A DNA stretch of 60,872 nucleotides from Aeromonas veronii bv. veronii (GCF_000820225.1 NZ_CDDK01000044.1:1-60872); one strand, 5' to 3'; counted from the first letter of the stretch, positions 1-11,496 are shown. A program made the numbers and translations. The notes: generated by a model from the letters alone, not told the origin.

Positions 1-57
1 AGGTGTAAACCATATTCAGGTCGGGACAGAGAAAGGAAAAAAGCCGCCCAAAAACAC

Positions 58-83
58 AGGCCCGCCTCGAAAGAGGCGGGCCT
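58..83 (-). terminator. Rho-independent terminator of ycfJ
   Basis: Perfect 11-bp GC-rich stem (58-68 with 73-83) closed by a GAAA tetraloop. Read on the minus strand it lies just downstream of the ycfJ stop and is followed by T-rich sequence (plus-strand A-runs at 37-41 and 51-54). Confidence 0.8.
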
Positions 84-107
84 GCTGCTGAGTGGGGTCA
101 GGAGAAA

Positions 108-647
108 TCACACTTTTGGCTGGTCGATCACCAGTTTGCCATCCTTGACCGGAATGGTGGCGCCGGGGGCTTGCTTCATGCGGATCACCCCCTCCTGACC
201 TGCGAGGCGATAGGTCACGTCATAACCAATGGTGTTGACGCTCGTATCCTGCACCGTTTGGCAGCGCTGCTCGGTGGTGGTGTAGGTATCGCCCGCCTGC
301 ATATTGCCCTGCACCTGATTGCCGGCATAACCCCCTGCGACCGCCCCGGCTGCGGTGGCCACCTTCTTGCCGCTGCCGCCGCCAAACTGGTGGCCAACCA
401 CGCCACCCAGCGCCGCGCCAACCACTGTGCCGAGGATCTTGTGTTCATCCTGTACCGGCTTGCGGTGGGTCACGGTGACGTTGCGACACTCCTGTCGGGG
501 AGTCTTGATGGTCTCGGTGATCGGCTTGCTGGCGATCACCTCGGCAAAGGTGGGCTGGGGTGTAAAGAGGGAGCCGCTGGCCGCGGCCGAGAGCGCCAGG
601 GCCGAGGCGATACCAATACCGATACCTGCCATCATGGATCTGTTCAT
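108..647 (-). CDS. ycfJ: Glycine-zipper 2TM domain protein, YcfJ-like
   Basis: A 179-aa envelope protein matching E. coli YcfJ in length and throughout its sequence as I recall it. It has an N-terminal hydrophobic segment (about residues 5-30) without a lipobox cysteine, then a conserved stretch containing TPRQECRNVTVTHR, a glycine zipper (GAALGGVVGHQFGGG, about residues 60-100) and a C-terminal beta-like region with YDVTYR. The chosen ATG at 647 has AGGAGA 8 bases upstream; in-frame extension further upstream lacks the family sequence. It is monocistronic, with its own terminator. The family is linked to outer membrane or periplasmic stress, but the molecular role is not established. Confidence 0.88.
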   Translation of the reverse strand: MNRSMMAGIGIGIASALALSAAASGSLFTPQPTFAEVIASKPITETIKTPRQECRNVTVTHRKPVQDEHKILGTVVGAALGGVVGHQFGGGSGKKVATAAGAVAGGYAGNQVQGNMQAGDTYTTTEQRCQTVQDTSVNTIGYDVTYRLAGQEGVIRMKQAPGATIPVKDGKLVIDQPKV

Positions 648-1147
648 CTTGTTGTTCTCCTGCATACCCACACGGGCTGTTCCAATCTGGCGCCATCTTG
701 TCACAACCGGTTGGCCGGACAAGGCGAGGGGGATGGGCCTGCGACAGGCACTGGCAAGGTCAAAAAATAGCCACCATGAAAAAGTGTCTGGCTTTGGCGA
801 CAACGGACTAAAAGTGACCAATTTCCGGCGTATGGTGGACTCTGTCAGTGCGATAAGGAGCAATTCGAGTCGCAATTTGCAAGGCGGGCGGTGAGCAGAA
901 TGCCAGAGTGGCAAAGTGCTGACGGGGGCAGGTCAAGGGAAGTCTTGAACAAGGGCTCTGTTCGTTGATATGGCCACGCAAGTGGTTGATAAATGGCTCC
1001 AGCCCCATCGGATGTTGGCCGATAAGAGATCACGGCAAGCATTTTGCTTTGATTGGGTGAAGCAGAGGGTGAACGGGTCGGCAGACAACGGCGTAAGACC
1101 GAAATAAAGATGTTCACCCGAGATCACCGGATCAACGAGGGGGAGAT
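648..1147. other. 500-bp intergenic region, no recognised gene
   Basis: Lies between divergent ycfJ and the small gene at 1148. It must hold the ycfJ promoter. Overlapping open frames on the minus strand here (for example 845-1117) have no ribosome binding site or recognisable domain. No RNA gene or clear repeat was seen. Confidence 0.4.
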
Positions 1148-1336
1148 ATGTCAATGTTACCCAGCTGGATCACCCCAGCCATCCAGGCCAACATCATTAC
1201 GGTGCAGCAGGCCGAGCGTCTGCTCTCATCTCTCTACCGGCCCCTGGCCGAGCAGGGAGAGGAGCTTCCCGCCGATATCGTCGACATCAGCCTTAAACTC
1301 TACTGCTTCCGCCAGCAGGGGCGGGTGCGCCACTAA
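1148..1336 (+). CDS. Small hypothetical protein, 62 aa
   Basis: Short open frame preceded by a strong Shine-Dalgarno sequence (GGGGGAG immediately upstream of ATATG). The product is probably soluble and helical, with MSMLPSWITPAIQ at the start and a Leu/Glu/Asp-rich centre; it ends in a basic GRVRH tail. No domain is recognised and no function is proposed. It sits 234 bp before the acyl-CoA synthetase on the same strand, too far to call an operon. The good ribosome binding site and balanced composition favour a real gene over a chance frame. Confidence 0.55.
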   Translation: MSMLPSWITPAIQANIITVQQAERLLSSLYRPLAEQGEELPADIVDISLKLYCFRQQGRVRH

Positions 1337-1570
1337 CGATGATTGAGGTAAAGCCTTCGCCATTGGCGGGGGCTCGCTTGCCTGTCCTCGCACCGAATAC
1401 CTCTTCCGCTCTTCCTCTAAGACGTTTTGCTAATACCTGCCGCCGCAGGCTCACTGTTAGGCTGTCATCCCCATAAGAGACCAGTGACGGGCAGGATGCC
1501 CATGTCGCTTGCTGAGCTCTGATTGATCCAGAAATAGCCCGTTTTGTGCCACCTGTGAGGAAGGAATCCG

Positions 1571-3193
1571 ATGACAGTGCAGAACATCTATGAGCGTGAC
1601 CTTGCCAAAACCGCCGCAAATTTCGAGGCCCTGACCCCCATCAGCTTTTTGGGGCGGGCGGAGCGGGTCTATCCCGACTATCCGGCGCTGATCCACGGCT
1701 CGCTGCGCCAGAGCTGGGGCGAGACCGCCCGCCGTTGCCGCCAGCTTGCCTCGGCCCTGCGGCTTCGCGGTATTGGGGAGGGGGATACCGTCTCCATCGT
1801 TGCGCCCAATATCCCTGCGATGTTTGAAGCTCACTTCGGGGTGCCCATGAGCGGCGCCGTGCTCAACACCATCAATACCCGGCTCGATGCCGAGTCGATG
1901 GCCTTTATCTTCCAGCATGCCCAGAGCAAGGTGGTGCTGGTGGACAGGGAGTTCGGCGCCGTGGTGCGCAAGGCGCTGGATCTGCTGGAGAGCCAACCGC
2001 TGGTCATCGCCATCGATGATCCCATCTACCGGGAGGGGGCGCTTGTCAGTGACCTCGACTATGAACAGTTCCTTGCGCAAGGGAGTGGCGATGAGCCAGG
2101 CTGGTTGCCGCAAGATGAGTGGCAGGCGATATCCCTTAACTACACCTCCGGCACCACCGGCAACCCCAAGGGGGTGGTCTATCACCATCGCGGCGCCCAC
2201 CTCAACGCCATCAACAATGTGCTCTCCTGGGAGCTACCCAAGCATCCCGTCTATCTCTGGACCTTGCCGATGTTTCACTGCAACGGCTGGTGCTTCCCCT
2301 GGACGCTGGCGGCCACCGCCGGGGTGAGCGTCTGCCTGCGTCATGTGCAGGCCGCCGCCATTTATGAGGCGCTGCACGAGCACAGGGTGAGCCATTTTTG
2401 TGCGGCGCCCATCGTGCTCAATATGCTCAACAATGCCGATCCGGCGCTCAAGCAGGGGCTGGATCACCCCATCAAGGTGATGACCGCCGGGGCTGCGCCC
2501 CCCGCCACCGTGATCGCCGGCATGGAGGCGATGGGGATCGCCGTGACCCACGTCTATGGCCTGACCGAAACCTATGGCCCCTGCGTGTTGTGCGAGCCGC
2601 AAAGAAGCTGGCAAGGTCAGGATGCCACGGCGCTCTCCCGCCTCAAGGCACGGCAGGGTGTTGCGTCGCCCCTGCAGGGGGAGATGCGGGTCATCAATCC
2701 GGTCAGTGGCGAGCCGGTGGCTAAGGATGGCAAAACCATGGGGGAGATAGTGCTGCGCGGTAATGTGGTGATGAAGGGCTATCTAAAAAATCCGGCGGCC
2801 AGCGCCGAGGCGATGGCGGAGGGGTGGTTTCGCAGTGGCGATCTGGCGGTATGGCACCCGGATGGTTATGTGGAGATCAAGGACAGATCCAAGGACATCA
2901 TCATCTCCGGCGGGGAGAACATCTCCAGTCTGGAGGTGGAAGATGTGCTCTATCGCCATCCCGATGTGGACGAAGCGGCGGTGATCGCCATGCCCGATGA
3001 GAAGTGGGGGGAGGTACCCTGCGCCTTCGTGAAATTGAAAGAGGGGCGAGAGACCACCCAGGCGGAGCTGATCGCCTTTTGCCGGGAGCAGATGGCCCAC
3101 TTCAAGGCCCCCAAACGCATCATCTTCACCCCGCTGCCGAAGACCTCGACCGGCAAGGTGCAAAAGTTTGTGCTGCGCAAACAGCTGGGGTAG
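1571..3193 (+). CDS. AMP-dependent acyl-CoA synthetase
   Basis: A 540-aa member of the ANL (adenylate-forming) superfamily that activates a carboxylic acid with ATP to acyl-AMP and then to acyl-CoA in the cytosol. Visible motifs are the P-loop YTSGTTGNPKGV (from residue 191), the A5 motif GLTETYGP (about 330), SGDL then DRSKDIIISGGENIS in the hinge region, and the C-terminal catalytic lysine in TSTGKVQKF. GAGGAAGGA lies before the ATG. Sequence style fits the medium/long-chain or alkanoate-CoA ligase branch rather than FadD, which is separately encoded at 18.8 kb. The substrate cannot be fixed from sequence alone. No operon partner is adjacent. Confidence 0.88.
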   Translation: MTVQNIYERDLAKTAANFEALTPISFLGRAERVYPDYPALIHGSLRQSWGETARRCRQLASALRLRGIGEGDTVSIVAPNIPAMFEAHFGVPMSGAVLNTINTRLDAESMAFIFQHAQSKVVLVDREFGAVVRKALDLLESQPLVIAIDDPIYREGALVSDLDYEQFLAQGSGDEPGWLPQDEWQAISLNYTSGTTGNPKGVVYHHRGAHLNAINNVLSWELPKHPVYLWTLPMFHCNGWCFPWTLAATAGVSVCLRHVQAAAIYEALHEHRVSHFCAAPIVLNMLNNADPALKQGLDHPIKVMTAGAAPPATVIAGMEAMGIAVTHVYGLTETYGPCVLCEPQRSWQGQDATALSRLKARQGVASPLQGEMRVINPVSGEPVAKDGKTMGEIVLRGNVVMKGYLKNPAASAEAMAEGWFRSGDLAVWHPDGYVEIKDRSKDIIISGGENISSLEVEDVLYRHPDVDEAAVIAMPDEKWGEVPCAFVKLKEGRETTQAELIAFCREQMAHFKAPKRIIFTPLPKTSTGKVQKFVLRKQLG

Positions 3194-3278
3194 CAGCCTG
3201 TTCGTAAGGAGCCAGCACAGCCATTCATAGGAGGGAGATACAAGGGGTCTGGAAGGCTGATGGCCCTCCCGTGGTGTG

Positions 3279-4568
3279 CTAGGGAGCCTTGCACGCGACG
3301 CAGTTGCGGCCGCTCTGTTTGGCCTGATAGAGCATCTGATCGGCGCGGGCGTAGAGGCTCTCCATCAGCTCCCCCTCGCCATTTTCCACCAGTCCGGCGC
3401 TGATGGTGATGACCAGTTTATCCCCATCGGGTAGGGGGAGCGGGCTTTGCATCACCTGCAGGCGCAGCCGCTCGGCCAGGGATGCGGCGGCCGAGAGGGT
3501 GGTGTTGGGCAGCAAGATGGCAAACTCGTCACCGCCGATGCGGGCCAGCACATCTTCGCTGCGCAGCACCGATTGCATCACCCTGCCCAGATGCACCAGC
3601 GCGCTATCCCCAAGGGGGTGACCGAAGCGATCGTTGATGCACTTGAACTGATCCACATCCAGCACCATCAGCACCGAGGTGAGGTGGTGGCGCATGTCCA
3701 GACTGAGGTTCTTCTCGCACATCTCGAAAAAGAAACGGCGGTTGTAGAGACCGGTGAGGCCATCACGCACCGACTGCTGGTGCAACTGCTCCTTGAGCTG
3801 GTGCAGTTCGGTAATGTCGGAGGAGATACCGATCAGGGTGGGGGTGCCATCCCCCAGCAGAAAGGGCACCTTGACCGACCAGTAATAGTGCTGATTGCCT
3901 TCGGGATCGGTCAGCATCTCTTCCCCGGCTTGCAGCTCGCCGGTTTCGAATACCCGGTTGTCCAGCCGCCACAGCTGGCAGGCGCTGGCAGCCGGGATCA
4001 CCTCGTCATCGCGCCGGTTGATGATCTGCTCGGCAGGAAGGCCCAGCAGATCGGCGACCTTTTGGTTGACGTAGAGAAAGCGGTGCAGGCTGTCCTTCAT
4101 ATAGATATGGGCATCTACATTGGCGAGGATGATTTCCAGCAGTTGATGCTGCTCCGCCATGCGGGCCTCAATCAGCTTGTGTTCGGTGATATCGGTGGAG
4201 ATGCCGCACAGGCCGATCAGGTTGCCATCCTTGTCATGGATGGGCTTTTTAACTGTCCAGTAGCAGCGCTTTTCCCCGGTGGATTTGAGGTAGTTGATCT
4301 CCTCCTGGGCGATGGCGAGTTGCTGCTCCAGTACCAACCGGTCGTTGCGTTGAATGGTGTCGGAGAATTCGAGATCAAAAAAGGCCCGATCATCCTGCCC
4401 CTGCAACTCGGCGAGGGTACAGCCAAAGAGATCCAGCACCGCCTGATTGGCATAGGTGTAACGGCCCGCCAGATCCTTGGTAAACATGTAGGCGTCCGTC
4501 TCGTTGAAGATGGCTTTGAGGTGATCCAGCTCATGCTGTAACTGGATAGAGAAGGGTTCATCCTTCAT
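3279..4568 (-). CDS. Diguanylate cyclase with two PAS domains
   Basis: Predicted cytosolic signalling enzyme making cyclic di-GMP from two GTP. It has two consecutive PAS/PAC modules (about residues 15-130 and 140-255; the first contains YTYANQAVLDLFG and YWTVKKPI, the second FLYVNQKVADLLG and YYWSVKVPF), then a GGDEF domain (about 265-420). The active site is an intact GGDEF, preceded by RSED five residues upstream, an intact RxxD product-inhibition site. There is no transmembrane segment, so the PAS domains probably sense an internal cue. The start is uncertain: ATG 4568 has AAGGA upstream with rather long spacing; ATG 4580 and GTG 4649 are in-frame alternatives. Confidence 0.88.
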   Translation of the reverse strand: MKDEPFSIQLQHELDHLKAIFNETDAYMFTKDLAGRYTYANQAVLDLFGCTLAELQGQDDRAFFDLEFSDTIQRNDRLVLEQQLAIAQEEINYLKSTGEKRCYWTVKKPIHDKDGNLIGLCGISTDITEHKLIEARMAEQHQLLEIILANVDAHIYMKDSLHRFLYVNQKVADLLGLPAEQIINRRDDEVIPAASACQLWRLDNRVFETGELQAGEEMLTDPEGNQHYYWSVKVPFLLGDGTPTLIGISSDITELHQLKEQLHQQSVRDGLTGLYNRRFFFEMCEKNLSLDMRHHLTSVLMVLDVDQFKCINDRFGHPLGDSALVHLGRVMQSVLRSEDVLARIGGDEFAILLPNTTLSAAASLAERLRLQVMQSPLPLPDGDKLVITISAGLVENGEGELMESLYARADQMLYQAKQSGRNCVACKAP

Positions 4569-4931
4569 GGGGCTAGCCATCCTTGGGTCGCTACGATGGG
4601 TCGGTTGAACAAGACGCGCAATAGAGATCAACAGTTTTAAATAAAGCACTGAACAGGTCAGGTTTCGCGTTTATTTCCGCAAGTTCTGCGCCATGTCACA
4701 CGGTTGTCATCGTTGGCGAGCTCAAAGGCAATCAACCTAGTCTGTCGCTGTACAGATCACCGCGTTCCCCCCTTTATCGGCCCGGCATTATTGGTTAGCA
4801 CCAAATAAATTAATCAGCAATCAAATGCGCCACCCCGAGCGGCAGAAAGGGCAACAAACAGGTCTTTAATCAAACTATTTTCACTGTGCCCCTGATATCA
4901 TCCTCAGCAACGCAATATGGAGAGGTACGAG

Positions 4932-6419
4932 ATGGCAGTGGCACCGTTTAATTGGGATGACGCAGTTCAGTGGGACGGGCCGGGGGCTATTGCGGGGGGT
5001 GAAGAGCTGGCAGGTGATCGGCTTGAACGCGCCCGCTATGCTGAATTTCTCACCAACTACCTCGCCGCCGAAGGCAAGCAGCGCAACTATGTGCTTAACC
5101 TCAATGCCGAATGGGGGGCGGGTAAAACCTGGTTTATCAAGCGCTGGTATATGGAGCTGAAAGCGCATTATCCCACCGTTTATATCGATGCCTGGCAGCA
5201 GGATTTTTCCGATGATCCCTTGTTGACGGTGATTTCGTCGATTATCGATCAATTGAAAGATGCAACAGGAAATAAGGTTGCAATACCTGATGGCGTCAAG
5301 TCCAAGCTATTGGGGTTGCTAAAGGTGGGTGGAAAATTGGTGCTCAAGTCTGCCATTAAAAAAGCTGGACTTGAAGATGGTGACTTTTCTATGGAAGGCG
5401 AAGACGTAGATAAGCTGGTTGATACACTTTGCAGCAATCACAAAGAGCGTTATGAATCTATCCAGTATCTTAAACAAGAGATCCGGCAATGGGTGGAAGG
5501 GGCTGTTGGTTTAAGTGAAGGAGAACTGGATTATCCCGCATTTATTTTGATTGATGAACTGGATCGCTGCCGACCCTCATATGCAGTGGAAATGCTGGAA
5601 ACCATAAAGCATATTTTCGATATTCCTAAAGTTGTTTTTGTATTGGCTACGGATACAGAGCAATTGCAACATGCAGTGAAGGTTATTTACGGTGCTGACT
5701 TTAATGCACATACATATTTAAGTCGGTTTTTTAGTAGACGCTTTAGCTTGTTAGCGGGTTCAAAACGACTTTTTATAGAAAGCAATTTATCTAATAGTGT
5801 ACTTGTAGATCATTCTTTTGATAAGGTTTGGCCTAAAGGGTTAAATATAGAAGCTATTACCACAGTATTGTCATCTATATCTGATGCATGCCACCTATCT
5901 TTGCGAAGTATTGAGAAGTTAATTGATCGTATGGTATTGGTACTTTTAAATTTAGAGAAAGATGATGTTAATGTGGTCTTCTTGGCTTATATGCTTGCAT
6001 TGCATGAGATAAAACCTTCAGATTATGAATTGATAATCACAATGGCAAGAAGTAGACAAAAACTAGAAAATATTAAGATAGGAAATGTAAACTTCAGAGC
6101 GTTGAATGAAATGCAAGGCTCAATAAATATCTCAATGAAAACGAATTATTGTGTCGACTTTATTATGGGTAGTTATAGTGTAGAAATCAAAAGTTTAGTA
6201 AAAAACTATCTTTTGAGCTATCTAGGGGAGCACGATAATGCCTCTTCAACATTAATCGATCAAAATAAAAACTTAATTCAGAAGTACCCTCGGATTACTG
6301 GAGAGGAACATTCCGAGAAATTGAAGTGCTACATTTTAAATACAGAGCTATACGAAAAATCCAGATTAGATATGTCGGTATATAGAAACTGGGTTGAGTT
6401 AGCGATGTCATTTGACTGA
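4932..6419 (+). CDS. KAP-family P-loop NTPase, orphan
   Basis: A 495-aa predicted ATPase. Walker A is EWGAGKT (from residue 60); Walker B plus sensor-like sequence is FILIDELDRCRPSYAVEMLE (from residue 204), the hallmark arrangement of the KAP family (Kidins220/ARMS and F-plasmid PifA). No obvious transmembrane pair lies between the motifs, so it is probably soluble. ATG 4932 has GGAGAGG six bases upstream and is preferred over ATG 4917. Composition is odd: counted G+C is 67% in 4981-5040, 35% in 5701-5760 and 30% in 6181-6240, unlike both flanks. It is convergent with hisI and has no operon partner. Members of the family act in phage exclusion, so an accessory defence role is possible but inferred. 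Confidence 0.8.
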   Translation: MAVAPFNWDDAVQWDGPGAIAGGEELAGDRLERARYAEFLTNYLAAEGKQRNYVLNLNAEWGAGKTWFIKRWYMELKAHYPTVYIDAWQQDFSDDPLLTVISSIIDQLKDATGNKVAIPDGVKSKLLGLLKVGGKLVLKSAIKKAGLEDGDFSMEGEDVDKLVDTLCSNHKERYESIQYLKQEIRQWVEGAVGLSEGELDYPAFILIDELDRCRPSYAVEMLETIKHIFDIPKVVFVLATDTEQLQHAVKVIYGADFNAHTYLSRFFSRRFSLLAGSKRLFIESNLSNSVLVDHSFDKVWPKGLNIEAITTVLSSISDACHLSLRSIEKLIDRMVLVLLNLEKDDVNVVFLAYMLALHEIKPSDYELIITMARSRQKLENIKIGNVNFRALNEMQGSINISMKTNYCVDFIMGSYSVEIKSLVKNYLLSYLGEHDNASSTLIDQNKNLIQKYPRITGEEHSEKLKCYILNTELYEKSRLDMSVYRNWVELAMSFD

Positions 6420-6420
6420 G

Positions 6421-6446
6421 ATTAACGGGCTGAATAGCCCGTTAAT
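6421..6446. terminator. Hairpin between convergent KAP gene and hisI
   Basis: Perfect 11-bp inverted repeat (6421-6431 with 6436-6446) with a GAAT loop, placed in the 39-bp gap between two convergent genes. No long T-run follows on either strand, so termination efficiency is uncertain. Confidence 0.5.
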
Positions 6447-6458
6447 CAATAAGAAATT

Positions 6459-7109
6459 TTATTTGTTATGCCGCTCGTAAAGCCGCTGAACGACATCCTG
6501 TAATCCCAGCCCTTCGTTTTGCAGCAGCACGGTCAGGTGGTAGAGCAGATCGGCGGATTCGTTGATGAGCTCCTCCCGATCCTTGGCCATGGCGGCCAGC
6601 GCCACTTCAACACCTTCCTCACCTACCTTCTGGGCGATACGCTTGGTCCCTTTGCCGTAGAGGCTGGCGGTGTAGCTGGTGGCCGGATCGGCCCCTTTGC
6701 GGGCTGCCAGCACCTGTTCCAGCTCTGCCAGAAAACCGAGTGGTGGCACCGGGTGACCATGGAAGCAGGAGGTCGTCCCTTTGTGACAGGTGGGGCCGAC
6801 GGGGTTGGCGGCGATCAGCAGGGAGTCCTGATCGCAGTCGGTGCTGATGGCCACGAGCTGGAGCACATTGCCCGAGCTTTCGCCCTTGGTCCAAAGCCGC
6901 TGTTTGCTGCGGCTAAAGAAGGTGACCTGACCGGTAGTCTGGGTCTTTTCCAGCGCTTCACGGGTCATAAAGCCCTGCATCAGCACCTCGCTGCTGGCGG
7001 CGTGCTGGACGATGGCGGGGATCATGCCATCGCATTTTTCCCAGTCGAGCTGCTCGGCAAGAGGGCGCGCGCTGGCGGTGGTTTGTGCATTTTCAGAGAA
7101 GTTATTCAC
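6459..7109 (-). CDS. hisI: Bifunctional phosphoribosyl-AMP cyclohydrolase / phosphoribosyl-ATP pyrophosphatase
   Basis: A 216-aa HisIE fusion catalysing steps 2 and 3 of histidine biosynthesis. The N-terminal HisI part (to about 120) shows the metal-binding DCDQDSLL and [12 protein letters not shown] motifs; the C-terminal HisE part (about 125-216) has [12 protein letters not shown] and ESADLLYHL. It begins with GTG at 7109, with AAGGAG nine bases upstream, and overlaps the end of hisF by 8 bp, consistent with translational coupling at the end of the his operon. Confidence 0.95.
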   Translation of the reverse strand: MNNFSENAQTTASARPLAEQLDWEKCDGMIPAIVQHAASSEVLMQGFMTREALEKTQTTGQVTFFSRSKQRLWTKGESSGNVLQLVAISTDCDQDSLLIAANPVGPTCHKGTTSCFHGHPVPPLGFLAELEQVLAARKGADPATSYTASLYGKGTKRIAQKVGEEGVEVALAAMAKDREELINESADLLYHLTVLLQNEGLGLQDVVQRLYERHNK

Positions 7110-7874
7110 GGATGGCGACTCCTTCGGTTTTCAGCCAGCGTTTCAATTCGGGAATGGGGATAAGGCCCTTGTGGAACACAGAGGCGGCCAGTGCCCCATC
7201 CACATCGGCGAGGGTAAAGGCATCGCGAAAGTGCGCCATGGCACCGGCGCCGCCGGAGGCAATCAGCGGCACCTTGCAGACGCTGCGAACCAGCTTGAGC
7301 TGGTCGAGATCATAACCCTGGCGCATGCCGTCCTGATTCATCACGTTCAGCACGATTTCGCCCGCGCCGCGCTTTTGCACCTCCTGCACCCAGTCGAGGG
7401 TGTGCCAGGCGGTGGTGCGGGTGCGACTCTCGTCACCGGTAAACTGTTTGACCTGATAGTGGCCTGTTTCGGCATCGAAGTAGGAGTCAATGCCCACCAC
7501 TACGCACTGCACGCCAAAGCGCTCGGCCAGTCGGCTGATCAGGGTCGGGTCGGCAAGGGCAGGGGAGTTGATGGAGATCTTGTCGGCGCCAAATTCGAGG
7601 ATCTGGCGGGCATCCTCGACACTTTTGATGCCACCGGCGACACAGAAGGGGATATCGATCACCTCCGCTACCCGGCTCACCCAGCTCTTGTCCACTACCC
7701 GGGCATCGCTGGAGGCGGTGATGTCATAGAACACCAGCTCGTCAGCGCCCTCTTCGGCGTAGCGGCGCGCCAGCTCGACAATGCCGCCCATCACCTCGTG
7801 GTTGCGAAATTGCACCCCTTTGACCACCACGCCATCTTTCACGTCGAGGCAGGGGATAATGCGTCTTGCCAGCA

Positions 7875-7875
<1 letters not shown>
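7102..7875 (-). CDS. hisF: Imidazole glycerol phosphate synthase, cyclase subunit
   Basis: A 257-aa (beta/alpha)8 barrel that works with HisH to form imidazole glycerol phosphate and AICAR. The N-terminus [15 protein letters not shown] carries the catalytic aspartate (D11), and VVGIDSYFD supplies the second conserved aspartate; phosphate-binding loops such as SGGAGAM are visible. Its ATG overlaps the hisA stop codon (TAATG), with GGAGG inside the hisA end, which indicates coupled translation. Confidence 0.96.
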
Positions 7876-9285
<1,410 letters not shown>

Positions 9286-9286
<1 letters not shown>

Positions 9287-10410
9287 CACAGCACTCCCTT
9301 GCTGGAGGGAAGCTCGCTCCCTTCCACCCGAATGGCCTGACGCAGGGCGCGGCCAAAGCCTTTGAACAGCGCCTCCACCTGATGGTGGGTGTTGCCGCTG
9401 CCCACCTTCATCTGCAAGGTGATTGCCATGGCGTCCGAGAGGGAGCGGAAGAAGTGAGGCACCATCTCGGTGGCCATCTCGCCCACGTTGTCGCGGCCAA
9501 AGCCGCTCGGGCAGTCAAACACGAAGTAGGGGCGACCGCTGAGATCCAGCGCGGTACTCACCTCCTGCTCGGTCAGCGGGCGCGCATCGATCACCGCCTG
9601 CACCTCGTCCATCGCCAGCACGAAGCCGAAGCGGCCGATACCGCGCTTGTTGCCAAGGGCTTGACGCAGCGCCTGACCCAGCGCCAGCCCCACATCTTCC
9701 ACCGTGTGGTGATCGTCGATATACAGATCGCCGCTGACGTTCAGCTTGAGCTGGAAACCGGCGTGGGTCGCTATCTGATCCAGCATGTGATCAAAGAAGC
9801 CGATACCGGTGGCGATCTGGTTGCCGCCGCACTTGTTGGTGGCAGAAGGGTCCAAATCAACCGCTACCTGAATGCGGGTCTCTTTGGTATAGCGTTCCAC
9901 CGAGGCTACGCGACCCTTGGATAACAGCTGATCACGGATGGCGAGCCAGTTGTGATCCTGCGGGTGATAGCGAATACCGCCAATGCCCATGTTCTCGGCC
10001 AGCTGCAGATCGGTCTGGCGATCACCAATCACGAAGGAGTTGGCAAAGTCGATGCGACCGGAGGCGAGATACTCTTTCACCAACCCGAGGTGGGGTTTGC
10101 GGCAGCTGCAGCCGTCGGTGGGGAAGTGCGGGCAGATCAACACCTGCTCCCACTTCACCCCTTGCGATTCAAACAGGTGCATCATTAGATCATGGGGCGG
10201 CTGGAAGTTCTCCAGCGGCAGGCTGGCAGTGCCCAGTCCGTCCTGGTTGGTCACCATCACCTGCACGTAACCGGCGGCCTGCAACTCGCGCAGCACCGGA
10301 ATGACCATGGGCTCGAAGCGCAGCTTGGCGAGGCTATCCACCTGCTTGTCGGTCACTGGCTCTTCAATCAGGGTGCCGTCGCGGTCGATAAACAAAAACG
10401 GGGTCTTCAT
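9286..10410 (-). CDS. hisB: Bifunctional histidinol-phosphatase / imidazoleglycerol-phosphate dehydratase
   Basis: A 374-aa fusion, as in enterics. The N-terminal HAD phosphatase has [12 protein letters not shown] (nucleophile Asp), Zn-binding [14 protein letters not shown] and [10 protein letters not shown]. The C-terminal IGP dehydratase has [21 protein letters not shown] and [13 protein letters not shown]. It catalyses pathway steps 6 and 8. AAGGATG precedes the ATG. It is slightly longer than the E. coli enzyme as recalled (355 aa), partly in the segment joining the two domains. Confidence 0.96.
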
Positions 10411-10425
10411 CGCTACATCCTTGTC

Positions 10426-11496
10426 TTACAAAGTGGGAGAGGGCAGGTCACGCAGCACGGCCAGCACGGCATCCATCTCGCCCTGATAGCCGATGGTGAC
10501 GCGAATGCTGTTGTCCAGACCCGGCTTGCTGGAGAAATCCCGCAGTATGATGCCGGCGGCCTTCATGGCAGCAAAGACGGTGGCGCCATCCACAAAGCGC
10601 ACCAGCACGAAGTTGCCCTTGTCCTCGAATACTTCCTTCACGCAGGCAAGCGTTGTCAGCTCTGCTTTGAAGGCGGCTTTTTGCTTGTTGAGTTCCATCA
10701 CTCGCTCGCGCATCAGCTCCAGCCCCATGGGGGAGAGTGCCTGCGCTGCGATCTGGGCGATGGGCTCGGGGATGGGATAGGGGGCGATCACCTTGGCTAG
10801 CATGGCGATCACCTCGGGGCTTGCCAGCGTAAAGCCGCAGCGGATCCCCGCCAGGGCAAAAGCCTTGGAGAGGGTACGGGTCACCACCAGATTGGGGAAG
10901 CGGGCCAGCAGGTCCACCACGGACGCCTCGGGGCAGAACTCGATATAGGCCTCGTCCACCACCACGATGGCGCGATCCCGGGCTTTTTCCAGCAGGGCGA
11001 TAAGGCCGTCACGCCCCACCAGATCCCCGGTGGGGTTGTTGGGGGAGCAGAGAAACACCAGCTTCACGTCACTGAGGCGATCGGCAATGGCGGGCCAGTC
11101 GGGCTGGCGGCTGGTGGTCAGCGGCTGCTCGACGATGCCGACGCCACAGGTCTCGGCGCTGATGGCGTACATGCCGTAGGTGGGCGGGCAGATGAGGATC
11201 TGATCTTCACCCGCTTCGCAGAAGGTGCGAATAAGCAGCTCGATGGCCTCGTCGGCGCCGCGGCTCACCAGCACCTGATCGGGATTAACCCCGGCATAGG
11301 CGGCATAGCCGTTCACCACCTCGGCCGGTTGGCACTCGGGGTAGCGGTTGAGGCGGCTCCCCTCGATGGTGAAGGGATAGGCCTGTGGCGCCTCGTTGGC
11401 GTTGAGCCAGACGTGGCCCTTGCCGCCGATGCGGCGGGCGGATTGATAAGGGGTGAGGGCCCGCACCACGCGGCGCGCCAGATTGGCAATGCTCAT
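10426..11496 (-). CDS. hisC: Histidinol-phosphate aminotransferase
   Basis: A 356-aa class I/II PLP-dependent transaminase, pathway step 7. [10 protein letters not shown] contributes the Asp/Tyr cofactor contacts, [16 protein letters not shown] carries the Schiff-base lysine, and [10 protein letters not shown] is the conserved Asn/Pro region. The ATG at 11496 overlaps the hisD stop as ATGA. The frame extends upstream into hisD, but that sequence has no homology to HisC. Confidence 0.96.
   Translation of the reverse strand: MSIANLARRVVRALTPYQSARRIGGKGHVWLNANEAPQAYPFTIEGSRLNRYPECQPAEVVNGYAAYAGVNPDQVLVSRGADEAIELLIRTFCEAGEDQILICPPTYGMYAISAETCGVGIVEQPLTTSRQPDWPAIADRLSDVKLVFLCSPNNPTGDLVGRDGLIALLEKARDRAIVVVDEAYIEFCPEASVVDLLARFPNLVVTRTLSKAFALAGIRCGFTLASPEVIAMLAKVIAPYPIPEPIAQIAAQALSPMGLELMRERVMELNKQKAAFKAELTTLACVKEVFEDKGNFVLVRFVDGATVFAAMKAAGIILRDFSSKPGLDNSIRVTIGYQGEMDAVLAVLRDLPSPTL

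Noticed and set aside
845..1117. 90-codon minus-strand frame between ycfJ and the small gene
   Set aside because: No ribosome binding site, no domain, and it overlaps other random frames in non-coding sequence.
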